Part shown: piece after piece, positions 21,122 to 31,539 of the stretch
Layout: the number at the start of each line of letters is the position of its first letter
Position numbering within the stretch: position 1 is the first letter of the stretch
Assembly (NCBI GenBank): GCA_902577945.1
Contig: CACHBB010000004.1
Location: 1 to 64,000 of the forward strand
Direction of reading: 5' to 3'
DNA from: an uncultured Alphaproteobacteria bacterium
GTDB taxonomy: Bacteria > Pseudomonadota > Alphaproteobacteria > HIMB59 > GCA-002718135
Length of the DNA: 64,000 nucleotides
Made by a program: the position numbers and the translations under genes
Notes under the pieces: generated by a model
What the model was told of the DNA's origin: nothing
What the model saw: only the letters and a program-made list of their open reading frames with translations
Database searches by the model: none

Positions 21122-22339
21122 ATGTTACATAAAGTTCCCGTTCATAAACTGGGTATAGGTTCGATTTTTTCTTATGGTTTTCTTTTTTATTTATTTGCAC
21201 CAGTAAAACCTTATTTGTCTAATTTTTTAGAAACTTCAGAAACTTCCATCCTTATAATTTTAACTATAAATTTACTAATTCAAGCAGCAATAATGCCTAT
21301 CATTGGTAAATATATTGACAAATTTGGTGGATTAAAGGTGATGAGGATAGGTTTTATTATTGGCAGCATAGGTATTTGTTGTTTGGGTTTAATTGAATTG
21401 AATTATATATATTTTCAAAATTTTTTTTGGTTATCGTTATGTCTTATTTTAATATCAACAAGTCTTTCTATGTGTGGTTATGAATGTTCATTTAGTACAG
21501 TCATACAATTAGATGAAAAAAATTCTAGGAAAAATATTTCCATAATTACTTTTTATGGCGGAATTGCAAGTACTATAACCTGGTTATGTATTTTCCCACT
21601 AATAGATATTTATAATCTATTAATTTCTTGTCTCATAATAAGTAGTTTATTATTAATTTATTCATTGATTATTAATTATGAAATTAAAAATCATACGCAT
21701 TTAAATATACAAAAAAATAAATTTAAAAAATTCAATTTCCTTAAATTGGATATAAAACAAAGATTAATTTTTCTAATATTAAGTATATCAAATTTCTTAA
21801 ATGTCTTGGTATTTGCATCACTAACACTTTTTTGGATAAATTGGTTTTCAGAAATTTATGAAAACCCAAGCTTAGCAATAATATTAGCAAGCATTTATGG
21901 CCCCTTCCAAACTATTGGAAGATTAATCGAGATGTTTTTTGGATCAAAATTTGACGCAAGAATAACGGGAACGATTGGATGCATTATTACTGCAATTAGT
22001 CTTATTTTAGTTCAATTTGATAATATATACTTTTCAATTTTATCAATGATCTTATTTGGGATGGGTCACGGTGTCATAACTGTTACATTTGGATTTGTTA
22101 CTAATCTTTACTTTGATGCAAAGATTTATGGTCAGGCAAAAAGTTTAATTGCATCTACAAGCAATATAGCAATGGCTATTGGCCCAAGTCTTGGTTCATT
22201 TTTATATTTTTATAGTGGGTATTTGATGTTTACATCTATGCTTGTAATTAAAATAATAATGACTTTGATGTTTGCTTTATTAATAATTTTCGAACCAACG
22301 AATGCTGTTCATAAAAACATAAAATTTCACAGAAAATAA
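21122..22339 (+). CDS. MFS transporter
   Basis: About 12 hydrophobic segments; GKYIDKFGGLKVMRIGFIIGSIG resembles the MFS loop 2-3 motif. Confidence 0.8.
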   Translation: MLHKVPVHKLGIGSIFSYGFLFYLFAPVKPYLSNFLETSETSILIILTINLLIQAAIMPIIGKYIDKFGGLKVMRIGFIIGSIGICCLGLIELNYIYFQNFFWLSLCLILISTSLSMCGYECSFSTVIQLDEKNSRKNISIITFYGGIASTITWLCIFPLIDIYNLLISCLIISSLLLIYSLIINYEIKNHTHLNIQKNKFKKFNFLKLDIKQRLIFLILSISNFLNVLVFASLTLFWINWFSEIYENPSLAIILASIYGPFQTIGRLIEMFFGSKFDARITGTIGCIITAISLILVQFDNIYFSILSMILFGMGHGVITVTFGFVTNLYFDAKIYGQAKSLIASTSNIAMAIGPSLGSFLYFYSGYLMFTSMLVIKIIMTLMFALLIIFEPTNAVHKNIKFHRK

Positions 22340-22395
22340 TAATTAAAAGAAAATTTTAATAAAAAATTCATCAAAAAAGTATATTTTACGAAATT

Positions 22396-22830
22396 ATGAA
22401 TAAATCAGTTTTTATAGGTTTATTAGCAATATCTTTTTACGTTCAAGCTGATAATCATAAAGTCTATATTCCCATTGAAAGTGGTGCAGGTAAAATTGAG
22501 GATCCAGAAGCGTATTTTAAAGAATACTTTTATAATTGTAATGATCCTGAAATTTTAAATCTCAATGCTAGATTAGAAAATGCTCTAGGAAGAATAGCTG
22601 AAGAAAAGAAAAAAGAAATAAATGATATCAGAAATGAAGGTGTCAACCTATGTAATGAAGGTAAAACTTTTTTTGCAAAAAATAAACTCACTGAAGGCTT
22701 TACCAAAGCAGAAGCTGCCGGTGAAGAGTATCTAAAGGACAGTGATAGTTTTTTTACCGGATCAGAACTTCAAGATTCAAAAAAAGATGAGACTAATCAG
22801 GATAAAAAACCTTGGTGGAAGTTCTGGTAA
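22396..22830 (+). CDS. secreted hypothetical protein
   Basis: Signal peptide-like N-terminus; no family recognised. Confidence 0.55.
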   Translation: MNKSVFIGLLAISFYVQADNHKVYIPIESGAGKIEDPEAYFKEYFYNCNDPEILNLNARLENALGRIAEEKKKEINDIRNEGVNLCNEGKTFFAKNKLTEGFTKAEAAGEEYLKDSDSFFTGSELQDSKKDETNQDKKPWWKFW

Positions 22831-22858
22831 ATTTTTAATTATCTCTTAAAAAAAAATT

Positions 22859-24238
22859 TTACTTCACTATAGCAACAAATACGTTACCAATTAATTTCCT
22901 TCTCAACCATTGTGAAAATGTATCCATCAAAAAAACAACAATTAAAATTAAAATTGACATATAAGCAACGTTTTCAAAATTAGCACCTGTCATTATCGAG
23001 TCAAGAAATAACAAACCAATACCTCCCGCACCCATTGCACCTAAAATGACAGCACTTCTTGTGTTTGACTCAAAATAGTAAAGTGATTGAGAAACAAAAA
23101 CTGGAAGAATTTGCGGTATTATTCCAAACCTGTGTTGTTGATTTCTTGTTGCGCCTGTTGATTCAACTCCTTCATTTTGATTTTTTTCAATATTCTCAAT
23201 TGCTTCAGACATTATTTTTCCTAAGGTACCTGTATCTGTGAATGCAATTGCTAGAATACCCGTATAAAGACCAGGTCCAAAAGCTCTTAAAAAAATCAAA
23301 CTCCAAATTAAAAAATCAATTCCTCTTAAGGAGTCAAAAAATCTTCTTATAAAAAACCTAACAAAATTAAAAGGAGTTATGTTTATTGCTGCTAAAAATG
23401 CTAAGAGAAGACCAAATATAGTAGCAAATAATGTTCCTATCACAGCCATAAAAATGGTATCCCTTAATGAAGAAAAAACCAATCCATGAAACCACTGCTC
23501 ATTAGATAGAAATTCATTAAACATAAAGCGAGCATTTGATATTTCTGGATCTAATCTATTTGACGAAAAAAATAATAAAAATAATTCTGATGATGAATAC
23601 TTATTAAAAGGGCTTGCAAAATCAAAAAAGAAATATTTCCAACCAAATTGGAATCTATGTATTTCAATTTTTTCCGAATAAACTTGCAATCTTTCAAATA
23701 AACTTGGCCTAACCTCAACTTTGTTTTCAGTAATCCTAATCCATTTAGGTAATTTTGGATCATCAAATGTATACCCTTCAACTGTAGGTTTTCCATTTAA
23801 AAGTTTAAAAGTTAGCAGGAGATTTTTTTCTTCCTCATCGCCAAATCCTTTCATTTCAATTCTGTCTTTAAAAATATCGATTATTCCTTGATTATTAAAT
23901 ATTACTGAATGTTTATTAGTATCTGAAAGGAACCATTCTGGAAAATCTTTAGGATCATATTTAGTAAATGCCCCTCCTTCATAGCTTATAGTAACATCGC
24001 TTGTATCACTCCATTTTGTATTGATATGATCTTTGTAAGAGTATGAATCTTGAATCAATTTAGCTGCAAAATCAGGCTTAAATTGATCTGTTAGCTTGTT
24101 AAAACCAAGAGAGTAAAATGCAAAAATAGAGTATGAAATAATTAAGAATAAATAAAAAAAGCTTCTTAAGTATTTAGAAAATTTAATATTTATGATATCA
24201 CTGTGTTTTTCTAAAAATTCTTTACTAACCTTATCCAT
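22859..24238 (-). CDS. phnE: phosphonate ABC transporter permease PhnE (second copy, with long insertion after TM1)
   Basis: Permease signature SEAIENIEKNQNEGVESTGATRNQQHRFGIIPQILPVFVSQSLYYFESNTRSAVILGAMGAGGIG; adjacent to phnE1/D/C. Confidence 0.9.
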   Translation of the reverse strand: MDKVSKEFLEKHSDIINIKFSKYLRSFFYLFLIISYSIFAFYSLGFNKLTDQFKPDFAAKLIQDSYSYKDHINTKWSDTSDVTISYEGGAFTKYDPKDFPEWFLSDTNKHSVIFNNQGIIDIFKDRIEMKGFGDEEEKNLLLTFKLLNGKPTVEGYTFDDPKLPKWIRITENKVEVRPSLFERLQVYSEKIEIHRFQFGWKYFFFDFASPFNKYSSSELFLLFFSSNRLDPEISNARFMFNEFLSNEQWFHGLVFSSLRDTIFMAVIGTLFATIFGLLLAFLAAINITPFNFVRFFIRRFFDSLRGIDFLIWSLIFLRAFGPGLYTGILAIAFTDTGTLGKIMSEAIENIEKNQNEGVESTGATRNQQHRFGIIPQILPVFVSQSLYYFESNTRSAVILGAMGAGGIGLLFLDSIMTGANFENVAYMSILILIVVFLMDTFSQWLRRKLIGNVFVAIVK

Positions 24239-25113
24239 TATTTATCTTTCGGAATAATAAAGCTTCCACCAATTAATTTCTGCCGGGTAAAAGTTGAAAA
24301 ATAATCAAGTAACGTAATAGTCAAAATTAGTAAAAACATTACAGCAGTGATTTTGGCTCCAAAATTCCATTGAATTAAAGTGTTAAGCTGTTCACCAATT
24401 CCTCCGGCTCCAACAAACCCGAGTATTGTTGATGCTCGAACATTTATTTCTGCTCTTAATAAACCATAACTTAGTAAAATAGGCATTACTTGTGGCAAAA
24501 CACCAAATCTTATTCTAGACAACCAGGATGACCCAACAGACTCTAATCCTTCAATCTGTTTATTATCTGCATTTTCAATAGCTTCAGAAAATAACTTTCC
24601 CAAAGCACCCGCTGTATGAATAATTATTGCTATAACGGCTGGTATCGGAGATCGACCTAGTAAATAAAGTAAGGTTATAGCAAGAACCAATTCAGGAAAA
24701 GCACGACAAATATCCATAATCCTTCTTGCAGTCCAAACAATAGTTTTATTTTTAATTAAATTTCCACTTGCAAATACACTAAGAATTAAGGCTAATATTG
24801 CACCAACAATTGTAGAAAATAAAGCCATATTAAAAGTATAAAGAAGATCAGGAACGTAATCTAAGACGTATCCAAACCAACTAAAACCAGCATCAAAAGT
24901 TTTAGCAAATAAAGCAATGGGATAATCAAAAAAATTATCTATTCCTCTTACAAAACTTCCAGCATTAGATTCTTCTGCAACATATGTTCCCGTTGCTAAA
25001 ATTAAAATAATAGCTGCTATAGAGATTACAGAATAAAGCATTCTCGTTCTAGCCATCTTGTTAAGATTATCTTCAAGATATTTTAAGTGATTAGGTAGCT
25101 CTTTATTATTCAT
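24238..25113 (-). CDS. phnE: phosphonate ABC transporter permease PhnE (first copy)
   Basis: LFSEAIENADNKQIEGLESVGSSWLSRIRFGVLPQVMPILLSYGLLRAEINVRASTILGFVGAGGIG. Confidence 0.92.
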   Translation of the reverse strand: MNNKELPNHLKYLEDNLNKMARTRMLYSVISIAAIILILATGTYVAEESNAGSFVRGIDNFFDYPIALFAKTFDAGFSWFGYVLDYVPDLLYTFNMALFSTIVGAILALILSVFASGNLIKNKTIVWTARRIMDICRAFPELVLAITLLYLLGRSPIPAVIAIIIHTAGALGKLFSEAIENADNKQIEGLESVGSSWLSRIRFGVLPQVMPILLSYGLLRAEINVRASTILGFVGAGGIGEQLNTLIQWNFGAKITAVMFLLILTITLLDYFSTFTRQKLIGGSFIIPKDK

Positions 25114-25132
25114 AATATAAAATAAAAGGAAA

Positions 25133-25158
25133 TCAAAGCGAGCTTATACTCGCTTTGA
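25133..25158 (-). promoter_or_regulatory. perfect 10-bp stem-loop in the phnD-phnE1 intergenic gap (attenuator or 3'-end-stabilising hairpin)
   Basis: TCAAAGCGAG-CTTATA-CTCGCTTTGA, immediately downstream of the phnD stop and upstream of phnE1. Confidence 0.75.
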
Positions 25159-25170
25159 CACTTTAGAAGA

Positions 25171-26100
25171 TTAACCTCCAATTTTAGCTAATCTTGCAGC
25201 AACGATACCTTCGTAGAATGAATGATCAACGTCAACATATTGCTTAATTTCACCATAAGCTATATTTTTAGAACATTCTTTATCATTTGCATGAATCCAT
25301 TCTAATAAATTTCTCATATGTTCAATCATAGCGATTGGCAAATCAGTGCTTAATGATTGAGGGCCCTCAGGAATAAGTGAAGAAGACCATAATTGAACTA
25401 GATCATCCATATTAAGAATACCTTTATCAACCATTCTTCTTAAATTTCCATTTGAGTAACCTTCTTCCCATTTACCTACACCAGATACCCAAGTAAAAGA
25501 TGCATCAACATCGCCATTTAAAACGCCTAAGACTCCTGGCTCATGTCCACCCATAAAGTTAACTGATTCAAAGAAATCTTCATTAATACCCATACTTGCA
25601 AGTTCAGTAGATGGTATTAGAAAGCCAGATGTTGAATTCGGATCCGCATAACCTAATTTCTTTCCAGCCATATCTTCTAGGGATTTTAATCCAGAATCTT
25701 TTCTAGCTACTAAGACAGAATAATAACCAGTAGCTCCGGCGGGATTCATCCAAGTTGATATTGGTACGATTGCAGTAGGATCTTCAATATATACACCAGC
25801 GTAAGAAGAAGCTCCAAATCCTGCCATATCTAAGTTTCTACCAATTATTGATTGCATGGTACCAGCGTAATCTTTGAATGTAAAAATTTTTGCAGGTACA
25901 TTTAAAGATTCGGTTGCATAATCTGCAAAGCATTGTTGTAATCTAATTTGATCAGAGGCATTTTCACCTCCAAGTATTCCAATTCTAAAGTCTGGTCTAA
26001 ATTTACTTAGGTCAAACTTCGGCATTTCATGACCTCCGGCAAAAGAATTTGAAGAGATAAATAAGCCAAGCAAGACTGTAAATATAAATTTTCTAATCAT
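25171..26100 (-). CDS. phnD: phosphonate ABC transporter substrate-binding protein PhnD
   Basis: Signal peptide; FRIGILGGENASDQIRLQQCFADYA, YYSVLVARKDSGLKSLEDMAGKKLGYADPNSTSGFLIP. Confidence 0.93.
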   Translation of the reverse strand: MIRKFIFTVLLGLFISSNSFAGGHEMPKFDLSKFRPDFRIGILGGENASDQIRLQQCFADYATESLNVPAKIFTFKDYAGTMQSIIGRNLDMAGFGASSYAGVYIEDPTAIVPISTWMNPAGATGYYSVLVARKDSGLKSLEDMAGKKLGYADPNSTSGFLIPSTELASMGINEDFFESVNFMGGHEPGVLGVLNGDVDASFTWVSGVGKWEEGYSNGNLRRMVDKGILNMDDLVQLWSSSLIPEGPQSLSTDLPIAMIEHMRNLLEWIHANDKECSKNIAYGEIKQYVDVDHSFYEGIVAARLAKIGG

Positions 26101-26141
26101 ACGTTCTCCTTTAAATATTAGTAAAATTTAAGTTTAATTTA

Positions 26142-26966
26142 TCAATCAAGACCTTCCCCCTTTTTGTTACCAATTAGCCTTTCTTGATTATCACCCAAAG
26201 ACGTAGAGGTAATAGCGGCTTCAAAAGCTTCTTCAGCTTCGGCGCCGTAAATATCTCTTGCAGTTTCATCTTTAAGTAATTCAGGTTGGTCATCGAAAAC
26301 TATGTTTCCTGTTTTCATACCAATTATTCTGTCGCAATATTTTTTTGCTGTATCCAATGTATGTAAATTACATATAACCGTAATATTCTTTTCTTTATGT
26401 ATTTTTTGCAATGACTCCATTACTAATCTTGCATTATAGGGATCTAATGATGCTATGGGCTCATCAGCCAGAATCATGGAAGGGTTTTGCATTAAGGCTC
26501 TGCAAATAGCTACTCTTTGTTGTTGACCGCCTGAAAGAGTTTCCGCTCTTTGTAAAGCAGTTTCTGCCATTCCTAATTTATCAAGATTAATAAGAGCCTC
26601 TGTTCTCTCTTCTTTAGTAAAAAGTTTTAAAGAACTTTTAAAAAAACTTTGTTCATTTAACGTGCCTAGAATTACATTTGTCAAAACATCAAGTCTTGGA
26701 ATAAGATTAAATTGCTGAAAAATCATTGCACAATTTTTTTGCCATGCTCTTTTTTTATTTTTTTTAAAATCTAAAATATTTTCATCTTTAACTATAATTT
26801 TTCCACTAGTTGCATCCGTTAATCTATTAATGATTCTTAACATTGTAGATTTACCAGCCCCTGATCTTCCAATAATACCTATCATTTGAGGTTTATTGAT
26901 ATTTAAGGAAATGTTATTTACCGCTTTGTTGTCACCAAAATGTTTCGAAAGATTTATTATTTGCAT
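26142..26966 (-). CDS. phnC: phosphonate ABC transporter ATP-binding protein PhnC
   Basis: Walker A GRSGAGKST, signature LSGGQQQRVAICRAL, Walker B ILADEPIASLDP; next to phnD/phnE. Confidence 0.92.
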   Translation of the reverse strand: MQIINLSKHFGDNKAVNNISLNINKPQMIGIIGRSGAGKSTMLRIINRLTDATSGKIIVKDENILDFKKNKKRAWQKNCAMIFQQFNLIPRLDVLTNVILGTLNEQSFFKSSLKLFTKEERTEALINLDKLGMAETALQRAETLSGGQQQRVAICRALMQNPSMILADEPIASLDPYNARLVMESLQKIHKEKNITVICNLHTLDTAKKYCDRIIGMKTGNIVFDDQPELLKDETARDIYGAEAEEAFEAAITSTSLGDNQERLIGNKKGEGLD

Positions 26967-27020
26967 AAAAAATAATTGGTAAATTATTTTTATTACAAAA
27001 AGGTTAATGTTATTTTACGA

Positions 27021-28157
27021 TTAGTTTACTCTTTTGCCTTTAATATAAACTTCTTTGATTAACGGTGTATTTTCTACAAAGGCAACTCTAAGAAAATCCG
27101 ATCTTTTATTAATTTCAATGTGACCCCTGTCATCTAAACCAACTGAATTTGCTGGATTATAAGAAACTAATTTAGTAGATTCACTTAAATTCACACCTTT
27201 ATGTAATAATTTAAATACAGATTGTATTAGACTCAAAGGAACATAATCAGATGAAAATATATCAACTAAATCAAAGTTGTTATCCACTAAATCATTTACC
27301 GAAACATTATCCGAGTGTGATTTATTTCTTATAAAATTTGGAGCACCTAAAACTGTTTTCATTTTGAGTTTTTTTGCTTGTTTAACAGCTTCTAAGGTAG
27401 TTGGAAATTCACTAATATAAATTCCATTTTTGCTTGCTTCATTTACATGTTCTTCTGTCGTATCATCGTGAGAAGCCATAATAATTTTTTTCTCTCTCCA
27501 TATTGTTGATACTTTTGGTCTATTCTTTTTTTCTGCTTCTTTTGCCGTTTCCTCTAGTCTTAACATTTTTTCATCAAAATCATATGCACCATGGGATGTA
27601 AAATTACTTCCTTTACCGTAAAATTCTAGCATTTTTTCTTTATTTCTCCATTGTCTCTGTCCAGGAGTATGATCCATTAAAGAAGCTAATGCTATATATT
27701 TGTTATCATAGTATTTTTCTAATGTTTCTAAGAGCTCAGGATCAGATAATTCACATCTATAGTGAAGATGGTGATCAGCTTTGAATAAACCTAAATCCTT
27801 ACCTCTGGTAATCGAAGTTATTATATCATCCAAAATACTTGTTCTAATTTTTGTATAGTTTCCAACTAATATTGCATCAAAAACCGTTGTTATACCAGAA
27901 GAAATAATTTCATTATCATTAGCTATTGCAGCTGCAATTTTATTAGGCCAAATTGCATTTGGTCTAGGAATAAAATGTTTTTCTAAGTTATCTGTATGAA
28001 GCTCTATAAATCCTGGTAATAAATAATCACCTTCAAAATCAATTGCATTAGAGTTATTTAAATTACCCTTATCAATGTTTAAAATTGTTTCATCAAAATT
28101 TATTGAGCCAATAAAAGTATCATTTAAAGTAACTATATTTGCATTTTTAATTATCAT
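27021..28157 (-). CDS. phnM: alpha-D-ribose 1-methylphosphonate 5-triphosphate diphosphatase PhnM
   Basis: Amidohydrolase fold: DYLLPGFIELHTDNLEKH, DHTPGQRQ, MASHDDTTEEHV, GAPNFIRNKSHSDN, FSSDYVPLSLI. Confidence 0.93.
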   Translation of the reverse strand: MIIKNANIVTLNDTFIGSINFDETILNIDKGNLNNSNAIDFEGDYLLPGFIELHTDNLEKHFIPRPNAIWPNKIAAAIANDNEIISSGITTVFDAILVGNYTKIRTSILDDIITSITRGKDLGLFKADHHLHYRCELSDPELLETLEKYYDNKYIALASLMDHTPGQRQWRNKEKMLEFYGKGSNFTSHGAYDFDEKMLRLEETAKEAEKKNRPKVSTIWREKKIIMASHDDTTEEHVNEASKNGIYISEFPTTLEAVKQAKKLKMKTVLGAPNFIRNKSHSDNVSVNDLVDNNFDLVDIFSSDYVPLSLIQSVFKLLHKGVNLSESTKLVSYNPANSVGLDDRGHIEINKRSDFLRVAFVENTPLIKEVYIKGKRVN

Positions 28158-28842
28158 TTGGAATGTATTTTTCTAAATTAATTTCTCTTGTACATATTTC
28201 ATTTCTAATTTTTTTATCATGAACTATAACTATTATTGTTACATCTTTTTTAAGTTTTGATTTAATCATATCAATGACGATGGATTTATTAATATCATCG
28301 AGAGATGCTGTTGGCTCATCTAATAAAAGAATAGAATAATTCCCAATTAATGTTTTAGCTAAATTTACTCGTTGTTGTTCACCTCCAGAAAAAGTCAATG
28401 GTGATAAATTCCACATAGATTCTTGTATATTTAATTCAGATAAAAGTTTTTTTATTTTTATTAATGAGTGTTCATCAAATAAAGACTGTTGTTTTAGAGT
28501 ATCAGATACTATTTCAATTGTTGGAACCCTAGGCAAAACTCTTAAAAACTGACTTACATATCCAATGAAATATTTACGAAGATTTATTATTTGATGTTCT
28601 AATGAATTAGCAATATTGATTTTATTATTATTATAAATATTAATTTCACCTGAAGATGGTAAATAATTTCCATATAACATTTTTAAAAATGTAGATTTAC
28701 CAATTCCAGATTTTCCAACTAGCGCAATACATTCTCCTGTCTTTATTTCTAAATTAATATTTTTTAAAACATTTAATACGGTGCCCTTCTGATTATGCAG
28801 AATAAATTTCTTATTAACGTTTTTTAATTCGATAATTTTCAT
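28147..28842 (-). CDS. phnL: C-P lyase system ABC-type protein PhnL
   Basis: Walker A GKSGIGKST, FSGGEQQRVNLAKTLI, LLLDEPTASLDD; between phnK and phnM. Confidence 0.9.
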   Translation of the reverse strand: MKIIELKNVNKKFILHNQKGTVLNVLKNINLEIKTGECIALVGKSGIGKSTFLKMLYGNYLPSSGEINIYNNNKINIANSLEHQIINLRKYFIGYVSQFLRVLPRVPTIEIVSDTLKQQSLFDEHSLIKIKKLLSELNIQESMWNLSPLTFSGGEQQRVNLAKTLIGNYSILLLDEPTASLDDINKSIVIDMIKSKLKKDVTIIVIVHDKKIRNEICTREINLEKYIPNDN

Positions 28843-28844
28843 TA

Positions 28845-29621
28845 TTAAACTTGTAAAATAGATGAAGTTAAAAGCTGTGTGTAGGAATGTTGAGGATCAT
28901 CCAAAACTCTATCTGTTAATCCTGTTTCTACAACTATGCCATCTTTCATAACCAATAATTTATCAGTTAAAAATCGCACAACTGCTAAATCGTGTGTTAC
29001 TATAATCATAGTAACATTAATATCTCTTACAATACTCTTAATAGTATCTAGTATTTTAGCTTGTACAGACACATCCAACCCCCCTGTTGGCTCATCCATA
29101 AACACTATCTGCGGGTTTGATGATAATATTTTTGATATTTGAAGTCTTTGCTGCATTCCGCCTGAAAAACTTAAAGGAAATTCATCAATTCTATCTGAAT
29201 CCATCTCAGTTTTTTCCATCCAATATTTTCCAGTATTTCTTAAAAATGAATAGTTTTTTTCAGATACATTGAGAAGTCTCTCTGCAATGTTACCTCCAGC
29301 ACTAATTCTTAAATTTAAACCATCTCTTGGATTTTGATGAACTATTCCCCACATGGATCTCATCAATTGTCTTTTTTCTTGTTCAGGTAGAGAAAGAAAG
29401 TCTTTTACACCCCCTTGATCTAGCGATATGTTAATTTTTCCTGCAGATGGAGAAATTTCTCCTGACAAGCACTTCAACAGTGTACTTTTACCTGAACCAG
29501 ATTCACCAACAATGCCTAAAATTTCACCTTTATACAAATCAAAATTTATACCTTTGCAACCAATTTGGTTTCCATAAAAATGTGTAAGGTTTTCCACATG
29601 CATTATTTTTTTAATATTCAT
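28845..29621 (-). CDS. phnK: C-P lyase system ABC-type protein PhnK
   Basis: GESGSGKST, MWGIVHQNPRDGLNLRISAGGNIAERLL, FSGGMQQRLQISKIL; overlaps phnJ by 4 nt. Confidence 0.92.
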   Translation of the reverse strand: MNIKKIMHVENLTHFYGNQIGCKGINFDLYKGEILGIVGESGSGKSTLLKCLSGEISPSAGKINISLDQGGVKDFLSLPEQEKRQLMRSMWGIVHQNPRDGLNLRISAGGNIAERLLNVSEKNYSFLRNTGKYWMEKTEMDSDRIDEFPLSFSGGMQQRLQISKILSSNPQIVFMDEPTGGLDVSVQAKILDTIKSIVRDINVTMIIVTHDLAVVRFLTDKLLVMKDGIVVETGLTDRVLDDPQHSYTQLLTSSILQV

Positions 29622-30454
29622 TTATTTTTCTCAAGATTGCTTTTACAAAAATCTGTATCTGAACATATAAAATTTTTCTTTCCCTCATTATTGATAATTA
29701 TTTCATCTAAGTAACTCTTCGTTGAACCACATATTGAACAACATTCATCCCATGTTTGTATTTCAAAGGGATGATCATCAAAATCAAGACTTTTAACTTT
29801 AGTGTAAGGTGGAATTGCGTAAATTCTTTTTTCTCTTCCTGCGCCAAATAATTGCAACGCTTCCATATTATTCATTTTGGGATTATCAAATTTAGGTATT
29901 GGTGTTGGATCAGTAATATATCTGTTATTTGTTTCTACTGGATAAGCCCAAGTTTTTATTACTGAGCCAAATTGAGAAATTTCTTCGTATAATTTTACAT
30001 GCATTAATGCATATTCTTTATACGCATGGAGTTTTCTAGTTTCTTTTTCTTTAGGCTCTAATTTCCTTAGTGGTTCTGGTTGAGGAACTTGATAAACAAT
30101 GATTTGATCTTTATTTAATGTTGTTTCAGGAATTCGATGTCTAGTTTGTATCAAGGATGCTTCTGCAGTTCTATCTGTAGTCATGATATTGCATACACGT
30201 TTAAAAAAATTTTTAATAGAAACAGCATTAGTAGTATCATCAGCACCCTGATCAATTACTTTTAGAATATCTTGCTTACCAATTATAGAAGCTGTAACCT
30301 GGATACCTCCTGTTCCCCATCCATATGCTAATGGCATTTCTCTTCCTCCAAATGGACATTGATAGCCTGGAATGCAAACAGCTTTTAGAATTTTTCTCCT
30401 TATCATTCTTTTAGTTGCTTCATCCAAATACGCAAAATTAAAACCAGTTTTCAT
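29618..30454 (-). CDS. phnJ: C-P lyase core radical SAM subunit PhnJ
   Basis: FNFAYLDEATKRMIRRKILKAVCIPGYQCPFGGREMPLAYGWGTGG; C-terminal CSICG...CSDTDFC (CxxC-x20-CxxxxxC). Confidence 0.96.
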   Translation of the reverse strand: MKTGFNFAYLDEATKRMIRRKILKAVCIPGYQCPFGGREMPLAYGWGTGGIQVTASIIGKQDILKVIDQGADDTTNAVSIKNFFKRVCNIMTTDRTAEASLIQTRHRIPETTLNKDQIIVYQVPQPEPLRKLEPKEKETRKLHAYKEYALMHVKLYEEISQFGSVIKTWAYPVETNNRYITDPTPIPKFDNPKMNNMEALQLFGAGREKRIYAIPPYTKVKSLDFDDHPFEIQTWDECCSICGSTKSYLDEIIINNEGKKNFICSDTDFCKSNLEKNK

Positions 30455-31539
30455 AATTTTTTTCCCTGCAGAATTTCATTTCTAAGTTTTCGAATAAGGT
30501 TTAGTTCTCCTTGAAAGTCAACATAATGAGGAAGTTTTAGATGTGTTACAAATCCTTGTGCCTCAACATTGTCAGCATGATAGAGAACAAATTCTTGATC
30601 TTGAATTGGGAATTTGATTTCTTCACCGTACCCTTCACTCTTTAATGCTCTATCCACAATAGAAATAGCCATGGATTTTCTTTCATTATAGCCAAATGTT
30701 AAACCATAACCTCTCGTAAATTGGGGCGGGGTATTTTTATTTCCTGCAAATTGATCTATCATTTGACATTCAGAGATTTCAATTTCGCCAATACAAATTT
30801 CAAAACCTAATTCATCTGGTGAAATAAAAATATCAACAATACCGTATTTAATTTCTCCAACAAAAGGATGAGTTCCTTTACTTCCAAATCCCCTAATAGC
30901 AGAATAAGATAAACCTAGAAGAAAACCCTCATCACCCCTAGCTAGTATTTGCATCCATTGATCTCTGGATGCAGGAAATTTCATAGGATCTCTCGTAACA
31001 TCAAATGGATTATCATTTAAATTGTTAATTTCCTGCTCTAATAAATTCTCATTATTAAGATAATCAATAACACTAGGAAATTCTTTATTTTTAGGTTCTT
31101 GGTTATTGATGTTTTCATATGAATTTATCTCATCTTCTTTCATTAGAGAAAAATCTAATAATCTGTGAGAATAATCAAATGTTGGGCCAAGTATTTGTCC
31201 GCCCGGTATATCTTTAAAACTTGCAGATATTCTTCTTTTTATAATAATTTTGCTTGTATCTATAGCAGTTGAGTAAGCATATCTTTCTAAAGTGGTTCTA
31301 TAAGCTCTCAATAAAAAAATTGCCTCGACCAAATCTCCTTGAGATTGTTTTATTGCTAAAGCAGATAAATCTTTATCATATAATGAACCTTCATTAATTA
31401 CTCTATCAACTGCAAAACTTAGTTGTTCTTTAATTTGATTTATCTCAATACTTTTAGTGCCAGTTTCTTTTCTTTTTTTCTCTAAAAGTTTCAATGAGCT
31501 TTTGATTGCTTTTTCCCCTCCTTTTACTGCTACATACAT
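30451..31539 (-). CDS. phnI: C-P lyase core subunit PhnI
   Basis: MYVAVKGGEKAI start; RISASFKDIPGGQILGPTFDYSHRLLDF; DNVEAQGFVTHLKLPHYVDFQ. Confidence 0.96.
   Translation of the reverse strand: MYVAVKGGEKAIKSSLKLLEKKRKETGTKSIEINQIKEQLSFAVDRVINEGSLYDKDLSALAIKQSQGDLVEAIFLLRAYRTTLERYAYSTAIDTSKIIIKRRISASFKDIPGGQILGPTFDYSHRLLDFSLMKEDEINSYENINNQEPKNKEFPSVIDYLNNENLLEQEINNLNDNPFDVTRDPMKFPASRDQWMQILARGDEGFLLGLSYSAIRGFGSKGTHPFVGEIKYGIVDIFISPDELGFEICIGEIEISECQMIDQFAGNKNTPPQFTRGYGLTFGYNERKSMAISIVDRALKSEGYGEEIKFPIQDQEFVLYHADNVEAQGFVTHLKLPHYVDFQGELNLIRKLRNEILQGKKL

Noticed and set aside
23059-23241. ORF antisense to phnE2
   Set aside because: Short shadow ORF inside a confidently assigned gene.
28936-29142. 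ORF antisense to phnK
   Set aside because: Shadow of the conserved ABC ATPase sequence.
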